Shown here: positions 1 through 8,898 of the stretch, piece by piece
Position numbering within the stretch: the first letter of the stretch is position 1
Layout: each line of letters opens with the position of its first letter
Origin: Roseateles sp.
Lineage (GTDB): Bacteria; Pseudomonadota; Gammaproteobacteria; Burkholderiales; Burkholderiaceae
Assembly (NCBI GenBank): GCA_019232985.1
Contig: JAFAMW010000059.1
Coordinates: forward strand, 1 to 64,000
DNA: 64,000 bases
Reading direction: 5' to 3'
Made by a program: the position numbers and the translations under genes
Notes under the pieces: model-generated
What the model was told of the DNA's origin: nothing
Database searches by the model: none
Seen by the model: the letters and a program-made list of their open reading frames with translations, nothing else

Positions 1-55
1 CCTAGGGCCTGCGCACGGGTCTGCCTGGTGTCGGCAGGCCCTGGCCATTGCGGCC

Positions 56-919
56 TCAGCGGATCGCCGGCACCGCCGGCGCGAGCAGGCGCTCGCCCGC
101 GTAGCCGCGCACCTCGACGCCCGCGAAGCGGCCGTGCAGGCCGTTCCATTCGTCGGTGAATGCGGCGATCTCTTCGCGCGTGCGGCCGACGAAGTTCCAC
201 CACAGCAGCGGCGGCGTGGCCCAGGGCGCGCCGCCGAGCAGCAGCGCGCGTGCCGCGCCGCGGGCGACCAGGCTCAGGCTCGCGCGGCCGGGCGCGAGGT
301 AGGCGAGCGAACCCGGCTCGAGCAACTGGCCGTCGACCTCGAGCGCGCCCTCGAGCACCATCAGGCCATGCTCGAAGTCGGGGCGCAGGCCCTGCTCGAG
401 CGCAGCCGCGCCCGGGCACGCGAGGTCGAGGCCCAGCAGCGCCTCGGGCCAGGGCACCGGCGAGCGCAGGCCATGGGTCTCGCCGGCGAGCAGGGTCAGC
501 GCGAAGCCGCCGGCGGCGAACTGCCGCAGCTCGGCGAAATGCTCGAAGCGCGGCGCGCAAAAACGCTCGGCGTCGGGCAGCGCGAGCCACAGCTGGGCGA
601 GGTGCAGGCGCGGGCTCAGCGATTCCTCGGAATGCGCGATCGCGCGGCCGGCCGTCATCAGGTTGACCTGCCCCGGGCGCAGCACCTGCTCGCTGCCGAG
701 GCTGTCGCGATGCAGGATCTCGCCCTCGATCATCCAGCTGAAGGTCGCGAGCCCCGTGTGCGGATGCGGCGCGACGTTCATGCCGCGGCCGTGCAGGTCG
801 GCCGGGCCCGCATGGTCGAGAAAGCACCAGGGGCCGACGGTGCGGCGCTGGCGCGTCGGCAGCGCGCGCCGGATCGGCAGGCCGCCGACGTCGCTCGCGT
901 GGCTCGTGATCAGCTCCAT
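56..919 (-). CDS. Pirin family protein
   Basis: A 287-residue bicupin of the pirin family. The N-terminal cupin carries the family's H-x-H metal-ligand region (APHPHTGLATFSWM, about residues 50-63), followed by a GEILHRDSLG segment, and a second cupin domain fills the C-terminal half. Bacterial pirins are cytoplasmic metal-binding proteins. Some have quercetin 2,3-dioxygenase activity in vitro, but the in vivo role is usually unknown and I cannot assign a substrate. The gene lies 16 bases downstream of the FMN reductase gene on the same strand, so the two may be co-transcribed as a small redox pair. Length and domain order are normal. The family assignment is firm; the function is not. Confidence 0.9.
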   Translation of the reverse strand: MELITSHASDVGGLPIRRALPTRQRRTVGPWCFLDHAGPADLHGRGMNVAPHPHTGLATFSWMIEGEILHRDSLGSEQVLRPGQVNLMTAGRAIAHSEESLSPRLHLAQLWLALPDAERFCAPRFEHFAELRQFAAGGFALTLLAGETHGLRSPVPWPEALLGLDLACPGAAALEQGLRPDFEHGLMVLEGALEVDGQLLEPGSLAYLAPGRASLSLVARGAARALLLGGAPWATPPLLWWNFVGRTREEIAAFTDEWNGLHGRFAGVEVRGYAGERLLAPAVPAIR

Positions 920-935
920 GCCTGCCTCCTTGGCC

Positions 936-1496
936 TCACGGCCGTTGCTGGTGCTTGACGAAGGCCGCGAAGCCCGCGAGGTGCTTGCCGAGCTGCTCGC
1001 GCGTCGCCGCGTCGCTCAAGCGGCCGTCGGCGTCGAACAGCCGGTCGGCGTGCGACAGCGTGAACCAGGGGCCGAACCAGACCGCCGAGCCGAACGCACG
1101 CAGCACGTGCAGCAGCGCGTCCTGGGCGCGCAGCGTGCCGGCACCGCCGGGCGTCGCGCCGATCACGGCGGTGGGTTTGCCGCCGAAGATGCGCGCGCCC
1201 GAGCCCGAGGGGCGCGAGATCCAGTCGAGGCCGTTCTTGAGCACGCCGGGGATCGAATGGTTGTACTCGGGCGTGCTGATCAGGAGCGCGTCGGCCGCCG
1301 TGATCGCCGCGCCGAGTTCCTTGACCGCCTCGGGCAGGCCCTGGGCCTCGACGTCGCCGTCGTAGACCGGGATGCCGTGCAGCGTGCGGACGTCGAGCTC
1401 GACGCCGGCGGGCGCGAGTTCCCTGGCCGCACGCAGCAGTCGGGTGTTCAGCGAGTCGCGGCGCAGGCTACCGGAGAGGGCGAGAATGCGGGTCAT
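936..1496 (-). CDS. NADPH-dependent FMN reductase
   Basis: A 186-residue flavodoxin-fold oxidoreductase of the NADPH-dependent FMN reductase / chromate-quinone reductase group. It opens with ILALSGSLRRDSLNTRLLRAA, in which the SGSLR-x-x-S-x-N phosphate-binding loop for FMN is clear, and the middle contains STPEYNHSIPGVLKNGLDW, the family's PEYN motif. Relatives reduce FMN, quinones, azo dyes or chromate with NAD(P)H in the cytoplasm; the substrate here cannot be read from sequence. It is the first gene of a two-gene minus-strand unit with pirin and is divergent from the small HMA protein, with only about 30 bases between starts. Confidence 0.9.
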   Translation of the reverse strand: MTRILALSGSLRRDSLNTRLLRAARELAPAGVELDVRTLHGIPVYDGDVEAQGLPEAVKELGAAITAADALLISTPEYNHSIPGVLKNGLDWISRPSGSGARIFGGKPTAVIGATPGGAGTLRAQDALLHVLRAFGSAVWFGPWFTLSHADRLFDADGRLSDAATREQLGKHLAGFAAFVKHQQRP

Positions 1497-1528
1497 GATT
1501 TTCGAGGTCGATGAGGATGCGGCGCATC

Positions 1529-1720
1529 ATGCATGAATTCAAGCTTCCCGACATGACATGCGGCCACTGCGAGGGCGTCGTGCGCAAGACCGTCGCCGCG
1601 CTCGACGCGGCGGCCCGGGTCGAGGTGGACCTCGCGGCGCACGAGGTGAAGGTCGACAGCGCGCAGCCGCGCGAGCGGCTCGCCGCCGCGCTCGCCGAGG
1701 CCGGCTACGCGCCGCAGTAA
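1529..1720 (+). CDS. Small heavy-metal-associated (HMA) domain protein, CopZ-like
   Basis: A stand-alone HMA domain of 63 residues with the metal-binding motif MTCGHC (Cys11 and Cys14), a ferredoxin-like beta-alpha-beta pattern and the usual C-terminal GYAPQ. Such proteins carry Cu(I), sometimes Zn or Hg, to P-type ATPases or repressors in the cytoplasm. I chose the ATG at 1529 because the protein then begins MHEFKLPDM, matching the family's usual N-terminus. In-frame ATGs at 1511 and 1517 would add six or four arginine-rich residues and cannot be excluded. No copper ATPase or CueR-type regulator is nearby, so the partner is elsewhere. The gene is convergent with the tetR gene, with a 10-base gap. 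Confidence 0.85.
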   Translation: MHEFKLPDMTCGHCEGVVRKTVAALDAAARVEVDLAAHEVKVDSAQPRERLAAALAEAGYAPQ

Positions 1721-1730
1721 GCCCGCGCGC

Positions 1731-2462
1731 TCAGACCGCCGCGAGCGCCTGCTGCAGCTGCTCGCGCAGCGCGCGCAGGCGCGCGAGCTCGTGCTCCTGG
1801 CGCGCGAGCGTCGGCCAGACCAGCGCGACGAGGTCCTCGGCGGTCTGCGCGACCGGCACCTTCTTGCCCGTGCCCACATGCTCCCAGAGCAGGTGCTCGA
1901 CGGGGCCGAGCACGAGGCTGCGCAGCAGGCTCAGCGGCACGTCGTCGCGCAGCACGCCGGCCGCGCGGCCGCGTGCGAGCAGGTCCATCAGCGGCGCCGT
2001 GTAGCGGCGCTGGAGTTCGATCAGCGCCTCGCCGAGCTCGCCCTGGCCGCCGTGCGACTTCACCCGACCCTCGCTGAGCACGAACGCGCACAGGCCCGTG
2101 CCGTCGACGAGGAACAGCTCGAGGTGGGTGTGCATGAACCAGCGGAACTGCTCGAACACCGGCCGCTCGCGCGGCAGGCCCTGCTCGATCGCGGCCGTGA
2201 TCTCGGCGTACCAGTCGCCGATTACGCGGACGCAGAGCTCGCGCTTGCCGCTGAAGTAGGTGAATACGGTCGCCTCGGAGATGCCGAGGCGGCGCGCGAT
2301 CTCGGTCGTCGTCGTGTGCTCGTAGCCGCCCGCCGCGAACAGCTCGCGGCCGACGCGCAGGATGTCGCGCACGCGCTGCTCGCCCTTGGCGCGCGCGGGC
2401 GCACGGCGCTGCGGCGCCTTCGGCGCGGCGGTGCGGGTTTCGGGCGGAGCGACGCGAGGCAT
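1731..2462 (-). CDS. TetR/AcrR family transcriptional regulator
   Basis: A 243-residue regulator. After a basic, disordered N-terminus of about 25 residues comes a classic TetR helix-turn-helix (residues about 30-75: RDILRVGRELFAAGGYEHT, then TTEIARRLGISEATVFTYF). The C-terminal ligand-binding half is not diagnostic. It is transcribed divergently from the methylcrotonyl-CoA carboxylase beta gene across about 150 bases that hold two short dyads, so it may regulate itself and the carboxylase genes. Known regulators of this pathway (LiuR, MerR family) are of another type, so that role is inferred from position only. The effector is unknown. Confidence 0.88.
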   Translation of the reverse strand: MPRVAPPETRTAAPKAPQRRAPARAKGEQRVRDILRVGRELFAAGGYEHTTTTEIARRLGISEATVFTYFSGKRELCVRVIGDWYAEITAAIEQGLPRERPVFEQFRWFMHTHLELFLVDGTGLCAFVLSEGRVKSHGGQGELGEALIELQRRYTAPLMDLLARGRAAGVLRDDVPLSLLRSLVLGPVEHLLWEHVGTGKKVPVAQTAEDLVALVWPTLARQEHELARLRALREQLQQALAAV

Positions 2463-2484
2463 GGCCGCGATTGTGCCAATTCCT

Positions 2485-2535
2485 GAGTAATACTCAAGTA
2501 CAAACTTGAGGTCGACCCGGTCCTTGCGCTATCCT
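2485..2535 (+). promoter_or_regulatory. Candidate TetR operator overlapping a promoter of the carboxylase gene
   Basis: Two dyads lie next to each other: GAGTA-A-TACTC at 2485-2495 and CTCAAGT-ACAA-ACTTGAG at 2493-2510. The second overlaps a plausible -35 (TTGAGG, 2506-2511) which, after 18 bases, is followed by a -10-like TATCCT (2530-2535) reading towards the gene starting at 2611. The placement fits repression by the divergent TetR protein. All of this is visual; no binding has been shown. Confidence 0.5.
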
Positions 2536-2610
2536 CGCCGTTCCAGTCGCGCCGCAAGGCGTCAAAAAGAATTTTGAGCTGCACTCAGGGTGCGCTCCCA
2601 GGAGACCCCC

Positions 2611-4218
2611 ATGGCCCAGTTGCACAGCAAGCTCAACCCGCGCAGCGCCGAGTTCAAGGCCCACGCCGAGGCGATGCGCGCGCTCGTCGACGACCTCAAC
2701 GCCCGGCTCGACCGCATTGCCGAGGGCGGCGGCGAGGCCGCGCGCGCCAAGCATGTCGGGCGCGGCAAGCTGCTGCCGCGCGAGCGCGTCGAGCTGCTGC
2801 TCGACCCGGGCACGCCGTTCCTCGAGATCGCGCCGCTCGCCGCGCTCGACGTCTACGACAACGCGGCGCCGGGCGCCGGCGTGATCGCGGGCATCGGCCG
2901 CATCGCCGGCGTCGAATGCGTGGTCGTGTGCAACGACGCGACGGTCAAGGGCGGCACCTACTACCCGCTGACGGTCAAGAAGCACCTGCGCGCGCAGGAG
3001 ATCGCCGCGCAGAACCGCCTGCCCTGCGTCTACCTGGTCGACTCGGGCGGCGCGAACCTGCCGAACCAGGACGAGGTCTTCCCCGACCGCGACCATTTCG
3101 GGCGGATCTTCTTCAACCAGGCCAACCTGAGCGCCGCGGGCATCCCGCAGATCGCCGTCGTGATGGGCTCGTGCACGGCCGGCGGCGCCTACGTGCCGGC
3201 GATGAGCGACGAGACCATCATCGTCAAGCAGCAGGGCACGATCTTCCTCGGCGGCCCGCCGCTCGTGAAGGCCGCGACCGGCGAGGTCGTGACGGCCGAG
3301 GACCTCGGCGGCGGCGACGTGCACACGCGCCTGTCGGGCGTGGCCGACCACCTCGCCGACGACGACACCCACGCGCTCGCGCTCGCGCGCCAGGCCGTGG
3401 GCCGCATCAACTGGCACAAGCAAGGCCAACTCGCATTGCAGCCCGTGCGCGCGCCGGCCTTCGACCCGGCCGAGCTGCACGGCGTGATCCCGACCGACAC
3501 GCGCAAGCCCTTCGACGTGCGCGAGGTCATCGCGCGCGTCGTCGATGGCTCCGACTTCGACGAGTTCAAGGCGCGCTACGGCGCGACCCTGGTCTGCGGC
3601 TTCGCGCATATCGAGGGCATGCCGGTCGGAATCGTCGCGAACAACGGCATCCTGTTCGCCGAGAGCGCGAACAAGGGCGCGCATTTCATCGAGCTGTGCT
3701 GCCAGCGCAAGGTGCCGCTGGTGTTCCTGCAGAACATCACGGGCTTCATGGTCGGGCGCAAGTACGAGAACGAGGGCATCGCGCGCGCGGGCGCGAAGAT
3801 GGTCACGGCCGTCGCCTGCGCCCAGGTGCCGAAGTTCACGGTGATCATCGGCGGCTCCTTCGGCGCCGGCAACTACGGCATGTGCGGCCGCGCCTATTCG
3901 CCGCGCATGCTCTGGATGTGGCCCAACGCGCGCATCAGCGTGATGGGTGGCGAGCAGGCCGCGTCGGTGCTTGCAACCGTCAAGCGCGACGGCATCGAGG
4001 CCAGGGGCGGGGCCTGGAGCGCGGACGAGGAAGAGGCTTTCAAGGCGCCGATCCGCCAGCAGTACGAGGACCAGGGCCACCCGTATTACGCGAGCGCGCG
4101 GCTGTGGGACGACGGCGTGATCGACCCGGCCGACACGCGCCGTGTCCTCGCTTTGGGCCTCTCGGCCGCGCTGAACGCCGAGATTCCCGAGACGCGTTTC
4201 GGCGTGTTCCGCATGTAA
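2611..4218 (+). CDS. liuB: 3-methylcrotonyl-CoA carboxylase, carboxyltransferase (beta) subunit
   Basis: A 535-residue biotin-dependent carboxyltransferase with N- and C-terminal crotonase-like domains. It transfers CO2 from carboxybiotin to 3-methylcrotonyl-CoA, giving 3-methylglutaconyl-CoA in leucine and isovalerate breakdown. Supporting segments include [41 protein letters not shown] and, in the C-terminal half, [15 protein letters not shown], all typical of MCC beta rather than of propionyl- or acetyl-CoA carboxylases. I chose the ATG at 2611, which has GGAGA seven bases upstream, over an in-frame GTG at 2590. The matching biotin-carrying alpha subunit lies 6.5 kb downstream on the same strand, and hydratase and lyase genes of the same pathway are nearby. 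Substrate specificity is inferred from similarity and context. Confidence 0.93.
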   Translation: MAQLHSKLNPRSAEFKAHAEAMRALVDDLNARLDRIAEGGGEAARAKHVGRGKLLPRERVELLLDPGTPFLEIAPLAALDVYDNAAPGAGVIAGIGRIAGVECVVVCNDATVKGGTYYPLTVKKHLRAQEIAAQNRLPCVYLVDSGGANLPNQDEVFPDRDHFGRIFFNQANLSAAGIPQIAVVMGSCTAGGAYVPAMSDETIIVKQQGTIFLGGPPLVKAATGEVVTAEDLGGGDVHTRLSGVADHLADDDTHALALARQAVGRINWHKQGQLALQPVRAPAFDPAELHGVIPTDTRKPFDVREVIARVVDGSDFDEFKARYGATLVCGFAHIEGMPVGIVANNGILFAESANKGAHFIELCCQRKVPLVFLQNITGFMVGRKYENEGIARAGAKMVTAVACAQVPKFTVIIGGSFGAGNYGMCGRAYSPRMLWMWPNARISVMGGEQAASVLATVKRDGIEARGGAWSADEEEAFKAPIRQQYEDQGHPYYASARLWDDGVIDPADTRRVLALGLSAALNAEIPETRFGVFRM

Positions 4219-4250
4219 GATGTGTACTTTTATTTGACTCGGTACACATC
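4219..4250 (+). promoter_or_regulatory. Inverted repeat in front of vapB, candidate VapBC operator
   Basis: A perfect 9-base inverted repeat, GATGTGTAC (4219-4227) and GTACACATC (4242-4250), separated by 14 AT-rich bases. It begins directly after the stop codon of the carboxylase gene and ends directly before the GTG start of vapB. VapB ribbon-helix-helix proteins typically bind such dyads to repress their own operon, so this is the obvious operator. No ribosome-binding site fits between the dyad and the start, so translation may be leaderless or coupled to the upstream gene. Confidence 0.6.
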
Positions 4251-4568
4251 GTGCGCACGAATATCGAAATCGACGATCGCTTGATGGCCGAGGCGCTCGC
4301 CGCGGGCCCGTTCAAGACCAAGAAGGAGGCCGTCGAGGCCGGCCTCGTGCTGCTCAAGCGCCAGGCCGCGATGCGCGAGCTCGCGCGCATGGGCGGCTCG
4401 GTGGCCTGGGGCTGGGGCGACGAGCAACGGCTCGACGGTCGGCCGAACTGGGGCGTTGCGGAGCCGGCCCCGGTGATCCGCGCCGCGGCTCAGGCGGCCG
4501 AGCCGGCCGCGGCCTACGGTGTGGCGAAGAAGCCCCAGTCCGGAGCGAAGTCCCGTGCTCGTCGCTGA
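4251..4568 (+). CDS. vapB: VapB-family antitoxin
   Basis: A 105-residue antitoxin. Residues 1-40 (RTNIEIDDRLMAEAL, then FKTKKEAVEAGLVLL) are the standard ribbon-helix-helix of the VapB family that opposes PIN-domain toxins and binds operator DNA. The remainder is longer than usual: after a MRELARMGGSVAWGWGD segment comes an Ala/Pro-rich tail of about 40 residues ending in basic SRARR, where the toxin-neutralising region would sit. The start is a GTG directly after the inverted repeat, because no ATG is available before the conserved domain. It overlaps the toxin start by 14 bases, the usual vapBC coupling. Confidence 0.85.
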   Translation: MRTNIEIDDRLMAEALAAGPFKTKKEAVEAGLVLLKRQAAMRELARMGGSVAWGWGDEQRLDGRPNWGVAEPAPVIRAAAQAAEPAAAYGVAKKPQSGAKSRARR

Positions 4569-4965
4569 CAGCAGCGTCTGGATCGACCATTTCAAGGGCG
4601 TCGACAACCCGGCGCGGCGCGCGCTCGCGCGCGCGCTCGTCGACGGCGAGGTCGCGCTGCTGATGCCCGACCTCGTGCTGTTCGAGCTGCTGCGCGGCTT
4701 CCGCTACGAGAGCGAGATGCGCCGCGCGGTCGCGGCCTTCGAGCAGCTGCCGCTGGTCGAGCTCGGCGGGCGCGACAACCTCGAGCGCGCGGCCGACCAT
4801 TACCGCCAGCTGCGCCGGCTCGGCCACACGGTGCGCAGCGACATCGACATGCTGCTCGCGAGCTGGTGCATCGCCAACGACCATCTGCTGCTGCAGCGCG
4901 ACCGCGACTTCCACCCCTACGCCGAGCATTTCGGGCTCCGGCTCTGGTCGGGTGCGGCCCAGTGA
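4555..4965 (+). CDS. vapC: PIN-domain ribonuclease toxin VapC
   Basis: A 136-residue PIN-domain endoribonuclease, the presumed toxin of the pair. The acidic metal-binding residues of the active site are visible: Asp5 in VADSSVWID, Glu44 in LVLFELLRG, Asp96 and Asp98 in RSDIDMLLASW, and an Asp near 116-118 in QRDRDFH. Family members cleave specific tRNA or rRNA sites; the target here is unknown. I chose the GTG at 4555, which places MLVADSSVWID at the N-terminus as in relatives and has GGAGCGAAG upstream inside vapB. All active-site residues are present, so it should be functional. It sits between two leucine-catabolism genes with only 8 bases to the next start. Confidence 0.88.
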   Translation: MLVADSSVWIDHFKGVDNPARRALARALVDGEVALLMPDLVLFELLRGFRYESEMRRAVAAFEQLPLVELGGRDNLERAADHYRQLRRLGHTVRSDIDMLLASWCIANDHLLLQRDRDFHPYAEHFGLRLWSGAAQ

Positions 4966-4973
4966 GGAAAGCC

Positions 4974-5759
4974 ATGTACCAACACCTTCGCATCGACCGC
5001 GCCGGCCATGTCGCGCGCGTCACGCTCAACCGCCCCGAGGTCCGCAACGCGTTCAACGAGGCCCTGATCGCGGAACTCACGGCGGCCTTCGCCGCACTCG
5101 CGCAGGACGCGAGCCTGCGCGCCGTCGTGCTCGCGGGCGAGGGCAAGGCCTTCTGCGCGGGCGCCGACCTGAACTGGATGAAGGCGATGGCCGGCTACAG
5201 CTGGGACGAAAACCACGCCGACGCGGGCCGCCTCGCCCAGATGCTGTGGACGATCTACCGCTGCCCGGTGCCCGTGATCGCGCGCGTGCACGGCGACGCC
5301 TACGCGGGCGGCGTCGGCCTCGTCGCGGCCTGCGACATCGTCGTCGCGGCCGAGGGTGCGGCCTTCTGCCTGTCCGAGGCCAAGCTCGGCCTGCTGCCCG
5401 CGACGATCGCGCCCTATGTCGTGCGCGCGCTCGGCGAGCAGGCGTCGCGGCGCTACTTCGTGACGGCCGAGCGCTTCGGCGCGGCCGAGGCCCAGCGCCT
5501 CGGCCTCGTCCACGAGCGCGTCGCGGCCGAGGCGCTCGACGCCAAGATCGACGAGCTGCTCGCCGCGCTCGTCGCGAACGGCCCGGCCGCCGTGCGCGCG
5601 TGCAAGCGCCTGGTCCAGGACGTCGCCCACGCCGCGATCACGCCGCCGCTGCGCGACGACACCGCGCGCCGCATCGCCGACATCCGCGCGAGCGCCGAGG
5701 GCCGCGCCGGCGTGCAGAGCTTCCTGAACAAGACGCCGGCGCCCTGGCTGGCCGACTGA
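4974..5759 (+). CDS. liuC: Enoyl-CoA hydratase/isomerase, probable methylglutaconyl-CoA hydratase
   Basis: A 261-residue crotonase-family protein. It has the N-terminal VTLNRPEVRNAFN, the oxyanion-hole segments VLAGEGKAFCAGADLNWM and HGDAYAGGVGLVAACD, and the expected C-terminal helices. In this setting it most likely hydrates 3-methylglutaconyl-CoA to HMG-CoA, the step between the carboxylase and HMG-CoA lyase. The ADLNWMK segment fits the LiuC-type subgroup, but crotonases are hard to separate by sequence, so specificity comes mainly from neighbours. I chose the ATG at 4974, which follows GAGGAAAG. It may be read from the vapBC transcript. Confidence 0.85.
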   Translation: MYQHLRIDRAGHVARVTLNRPEVRNAFNEALIAELTAAFAALAQDASLRAVVLAGEGKAFCAGADLNWMKAMAGYSWDENHADAGRLAQMLWTIYRCPVPVIARVHGDAYAGGVGLVAACDIVVAAEGAAFCLSEAKLGLLPATIAPYVVRALGEQASRRYFVTAERFGAAEAQRLGLVHERVAAEALDAKIDELLAALVANGPAAVRACKRLVQDVAHAAITPPLRDDTARRIADIRASAEGRAGVQSFLNKTPAPWLAD

Positions 5760-5778
5760 GCGTGTTTTTTTAGCCGCC

Positions 5779-6414
5779 ATGGACGCCCAGCCGCAGCCCC
5801 CGCTCGCCGACCTCGGCCTGCCGCACCTGCTCGCGCTCGCCGCGGCGCTCGGCTGGGCCAGCGGCATGCGGCTTTACGCGACGGTGTTCCTCGTCGGCCT
5901 CGCGGGCCGGCTCGGCTGGCTGCCGCTGCCGGCGGGGCTGCTCGTGCTCGAGCATCTGCCGGTGCTGATCGTCGCGGGCGGGCTGATGCTCGTCGAGTTC
6001 CTCGCCGACAAGATCCCGGGCGTCGACTCGCTATGGGACCTCGTCCAGACCGTGATCCGCGTGCCGGCCGGCGCGGCCCTGGCGGCCGCAGCGCTCGGCG
6101 TCCAGGGCGACGGCGGCCAGGCCTGGGCCGTGATCGCCGCGCTGTTCGGCGCGACGCTCGCGGCCACGGCCCATGCGGCCAAGGCCGGCACGCGCGCGGC
6201 CGCCAACACCTCGCCCGAGCCCTTCTCGAACCTCGCGCTCTCGCTCGCGGGCGACGCGTTCGTGCCCTTTCTTCTGTGGCTCGCCTGGGTCCACCCGCTC
6301 GCGGGCGGGCTCCTGATCGTGCTGATGCTCGCGCTTGCGCTCGTGCTGATCCGCCTGACCTTCCGCTTCCTCGCCGGCCTGCTGCGCAAGCTGCGGCCGC
6401 AACGCACCGCATGA
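5779..6414 (+). CDS. DUF4126 domain membrane protein
   Basis: A 211-residue integral membrane protein matching the DUF4126 family, with about five or six hydrophobic segments. The recognisable parts are LGWASGMRLYATVFLVGLAGRL near the N-terminus, EFLADKIPGVDSLWDLVQTVIR, and AKAGTRAAANTSPEPFSNLALSL. No biochemical role is known to me. It sits 19 bases after the hydratase gene and its TGA overlaps the ATG of bioA (ATGA), so it is translated as part of the same unit. That overlap may be the reason it travels with the biotin genes, but no biotin function should be inferred. Confidence 0.85.
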   Translation: MDAQPQPPLADLGLPHLLALAAALGWASGMRLYATVFLVGLAGRLGWLPLPAGLLVLEHLPVLIVAGGLMLVEFLADKIPGVDSLWDLVQTVIRVPAGAALAAAALGVQGDGGQAWAVIAALFGATLAATAHAAKAGTRAAANTSPEPFSNLALSLAGDAFVPFLLWLAWVHPLAGGLLIVLMLALALVLIRLTFRFLAGLLRKLRPQRTA

Positions 6415-7709
6415 CCCAAGAACTGCAAGACCTCGCCCGCCGCAGCCTCGCCGCGGTCTGGCACCCGTGCACGCAGATGGCGCGCGCCGCGCAGCTGCCG
6501 CCGCTCGCGATCGCGCGCGGCGAGGGGGCCTGGCTCCACGACGTCGAGGGGCGCCGTTACTTCGACGCGAACAGCTCCTGGTGGGTCAACCTGCTCGGCC
6601 ATTCCGACGCGCCGCTCCTCGACGCGATCAAGCGCCAGCTCGACACCCTGCCGCACGTGATGCTCGCGGGCTGCACGCACGAGCCGGCCGTGCGCCTCGC
6701 CGAGCGTCTCTCGGCGCGCACCGGCGGCCGGCTCGGCCATTGCTTCTTCGGCAGCGACGGCGCGAGCGCCGTCGAGATCGCGCTGAAGATGAGCTTCCAC
6801 AGCTGGCGCAACCGCGGCGCCGACGCGCGCCGCGAGTTCGTTTGCCTGAAGAACGGCTACCACGGCGAGACCATCGGCGCGCTCGCCGTGACCGACGTCC
6901 AGATCTTCCGCGACGCCTACGACCCGCTGCTGATGCGCGCCCATATCGTCGCGGCGCCCGACGCGCGGCTCGGCAACGAGGCGCCGGCGCTCGCGGCGAT
7001 GCGCGCGCTGCTCGAGGCGCGCGGCGACCGTATCGCGGCCGTGATCGTCGAGCCGCTCGTACAGGGCGCGGCCGGCATGGTCATGTACGGCCCGGCCTAC
7101 CTGAAAGGCCTGCGCGAACTCACGCGCGAGTTCGGCGTCCACCTGATCGTCGACGAGATCGCGATGGGCTGCGGGCGCACCGGGACCTTCTTCGCGTACG
7201 AGCAGGCGCAATCCGAGGACTGGCCCGACTTCATCCTGCTGTCCAAGGGCATCACGGGCGGCACGCTGCCGCTGTCGATCGTGCTGACGACCGACGCGGT
7301 GTTCGAGGCCTTCTGGAGCGAGGACGTCGCGCGCGGCTTCCTGCACTCGCACAGCTACACGGGCAACCCGCTCGCCTGCGCGGCCGCGAACGCCGTGCTC
7401 GACCGCTTCGACGCGGGCCTGCTGGCGTCGATTGGCGAGCAGGCGGCGCTGCTGGGCAAGGCCTTCGCGCCGCTCGCGCGGGATAATCGCGTGCAACACC
7501 TGCGCCAGCGCGGCATGGTGCTGTCCTTCGACGTGGCGAACCCCGGCGAACGCTTTTCCGAACGCTTTCACCTCGCGGCGCGCCGCCACGAGCTGCTGAT
7601 CCGCCCGATCGGCGCGAGCGTGTATGTCATGCCTCCCTACCTGATCACGGCGGACACCGCGCCATGGCTTGCCGCCGCGGTCGCCGCCACCCTCGACGAT
7701 GTTGCTTGA
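6411..7709 (+). CDS. bioA: Adenosylmethionine-8-amino-7-oxononanoate aminotransferase
   Basis: A 432-residue class III PLP aminotransferase that converts 8-amino-7-oxononanoate (KAPA) to diaminopelargonic acid using S-adenosylmethionine as amino donor. The N-terminal VWHPCTQM and the [17 protein letters not shown] segment are BioA signatures, [13 protein letters not shown] follows in the cofactor region, and the PLP lysine is Lys279 in [11 protein letters not shown]. It starts at the ATG overlapping the preceding stop and overlaps bioF by 11 bases. First biotin gene of the A-F-D-B run; length is normal. Confidence 0.96.
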   Translation: MTQELQDLARRSLAAVWHPCTQMARAAQLPPLAIARGEGAWLHDVEGRRYFDANSSWWVNLLGHSDAPLLDAIKRQLDTLPHVMLAGCTHEPAVRLAERLSARTGGRLGHCFFGSDGASAVEIALKMSFHSWRNRGADARREFVCLKNGYHGETIGALAVTDVQIFRDAYDPLLMRAHIVAAPDARLGNEAPALAAMRALLEARGDRIAAVIVEPLVQGAAGMVMYGPAYLKGLRELTREFGVHLIVDEIAMGCGRTGTFFAYEQAQSEDWPDFILLSKGITGGTLPLSIVLTTDAVFEAFWSEDVARGFLHSHSYTGNPLACAAANAVLDRFDAGLLASIGEQAALLGKAFAPLARDNRVQHLRQRGMVLSFDVANPGERFSERFHLAARRHELLIRPIGASVYVMPPYLITADTAPWLAAAVAATLDDVA

Positions 7710-8898
7710 CCACCTCCAACAAAAACTCGCCGCGATCGAGGCGCAAAGCCTGACGCGCTTCCTGCGCGCGGCCGAAACGCCCACCGCGCCGCGCCAGACC
7801 GTGCGCGGCCGCGACGGCGTCGCGCGCGAGCTGCTGCTCTTTTGCTCGAACGACTACCTGGGCCTCGCGGCCGAGCCGGCGCTGCGCGACGCGCTGATCG
7901 ACGGCGCGCGCCGCTACGGCGCGGGCTCGGGCGCCTCGCACCTGATCAGCGGCCACAGCGCCGCGCACGAGGCGCTCGACGCGCGCCTCGCCGCGATGTT
8001 CGCCGCGCATATCCCGCAGGCGCGCGCGCTGAGCTTCTCGACCGGCTATATGGCCAATCTCGCCGTCGTCACGGCGCTCGGCGACGCCGAGGCCGAGATC
8101 TTCTCGGACGAGCTGAACCACGCGTCGCTGATCGACGGCTGCCGGCTCGCGCGTGCGGCCGTCAAGCGCTACGGCCACGTCAATCTCGCCGAGCTGCGCA
8201 CCTTGCTCGCGGCGAGCGAGGCCAGGCTCAAGCTGATCGTCAGCGACGCGGTGTTCAGCATGGACGGCGACGTCGCGCCGCTGCCCGCGCTGCTCGCGCT
8301 GGCCGAGGAATTCGACGCCTGGCTGATCGTCGACGACGCCCACGGCTTCGGCGTCCTCGGCGCGCAGGGTCATGGCGCGCTCGAGCATTTCGGCCTGCGC
8401 AGCGAGCGCCTCGTGCTCGTCGGCACGCTCGGCAAGTCGGCCGGCCTCGCGGGCGCCTTCGTCGTCGCCCACGAAACGATCACCGAATACCTGCTGCAGG
8501 CCGCGCGGCCCTATATCTTCACGACGGCCGCGCTGCCGGCCGTCGCGCACGCGCTGCTCGCGGCCTTCGACCTGATCGAGGGCGAGACCGGCCGCGCGCG
8601 CCGCGCCGCGCTCGTCGAGCTGCAGGCGCGCCTGCGCCGCGGCGTCGAGGCGCTGCTGCCGCGCCACCCGCATTGGCGCCTCGCCGCGTCGGACACGCCG
8701 ATCCAGCCGCTGATCGTCGGCGGCAACGCCGAGGTCATGGCGCTCGCCGCGGCGCTCGAGGCGCGCGGCCTGCGCGTGCCCGGCATCCGCCCGCCGACCG
8801 TGCCCAAGGGCGAGGCGCGGCTGCGCATCACGCTGAGCGCCACGCATACGGCGGCCGACGTCGACGCGCTGCTCGCGGGCCTGGAGCAACTCGCATGA
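7699..8898 (+). CDS. bioF: 8-amino-7-oxononanoate synthase
   Basis: A 399-residue alpha-oxoamine synthase that condenses pimeloyl-ACP (or -CoA) with alanine to form KAPA, the first committed ring-assembly step of biotin synthesis. It has [10 protein letters not shown], the [11 protein letters not shown] loop, [11 protein letters not shown] and the PLP lysine Lys246 in [13 protein letters not shown] chose the ATG at 7699, inside the end of bioA, because it gives the usual N-terminus [13 protein letters not shown]. It is coupled to bioA by an 11-base overlap and to bioD by ATGA. No bioC or bioH for pimeloyl-ACP synthesis is present in the window. Confidence 0.95.
   Translation: MLLDHLQQKLAAIEAQSLTRFLRAAETPTAPRQTVRGRDGVARELLLFCSNDYLGLAAEPALRDALIDGARRYGAGSGASHLISGHSAAHEALDARLAAMFAAHIPQARALSFSTGYMANLAVVTALGDAEAEIFSDELNHASLIDGCRLARAAVKRYGHVNLAELRTLLAASEARLKLIVSDAVFSMDGDVAPLPALLALAEEFDAWLIVDDAHGFGVLGAQGHGALEHFGLRSERLVLVGTLGKSAGLAGAFVVAHETITEYLLQAARPYIFTTAALPAVAHALLAAFDLIEGETGRARRAALVELQARLRRGVEALLPRHPHWRLAASDTPIQPLIVGGNAEVMALAAALEARGLRVPGIRPPTVPKGEARLRITLSATHTAADVDALLAGLEQLA

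Noticed and set aside
134..1514. Plus-strand frames across the pirin and FMN reductase genes
   Set aside because: Reverse complements of two clearly conserved minus-strand proteins.
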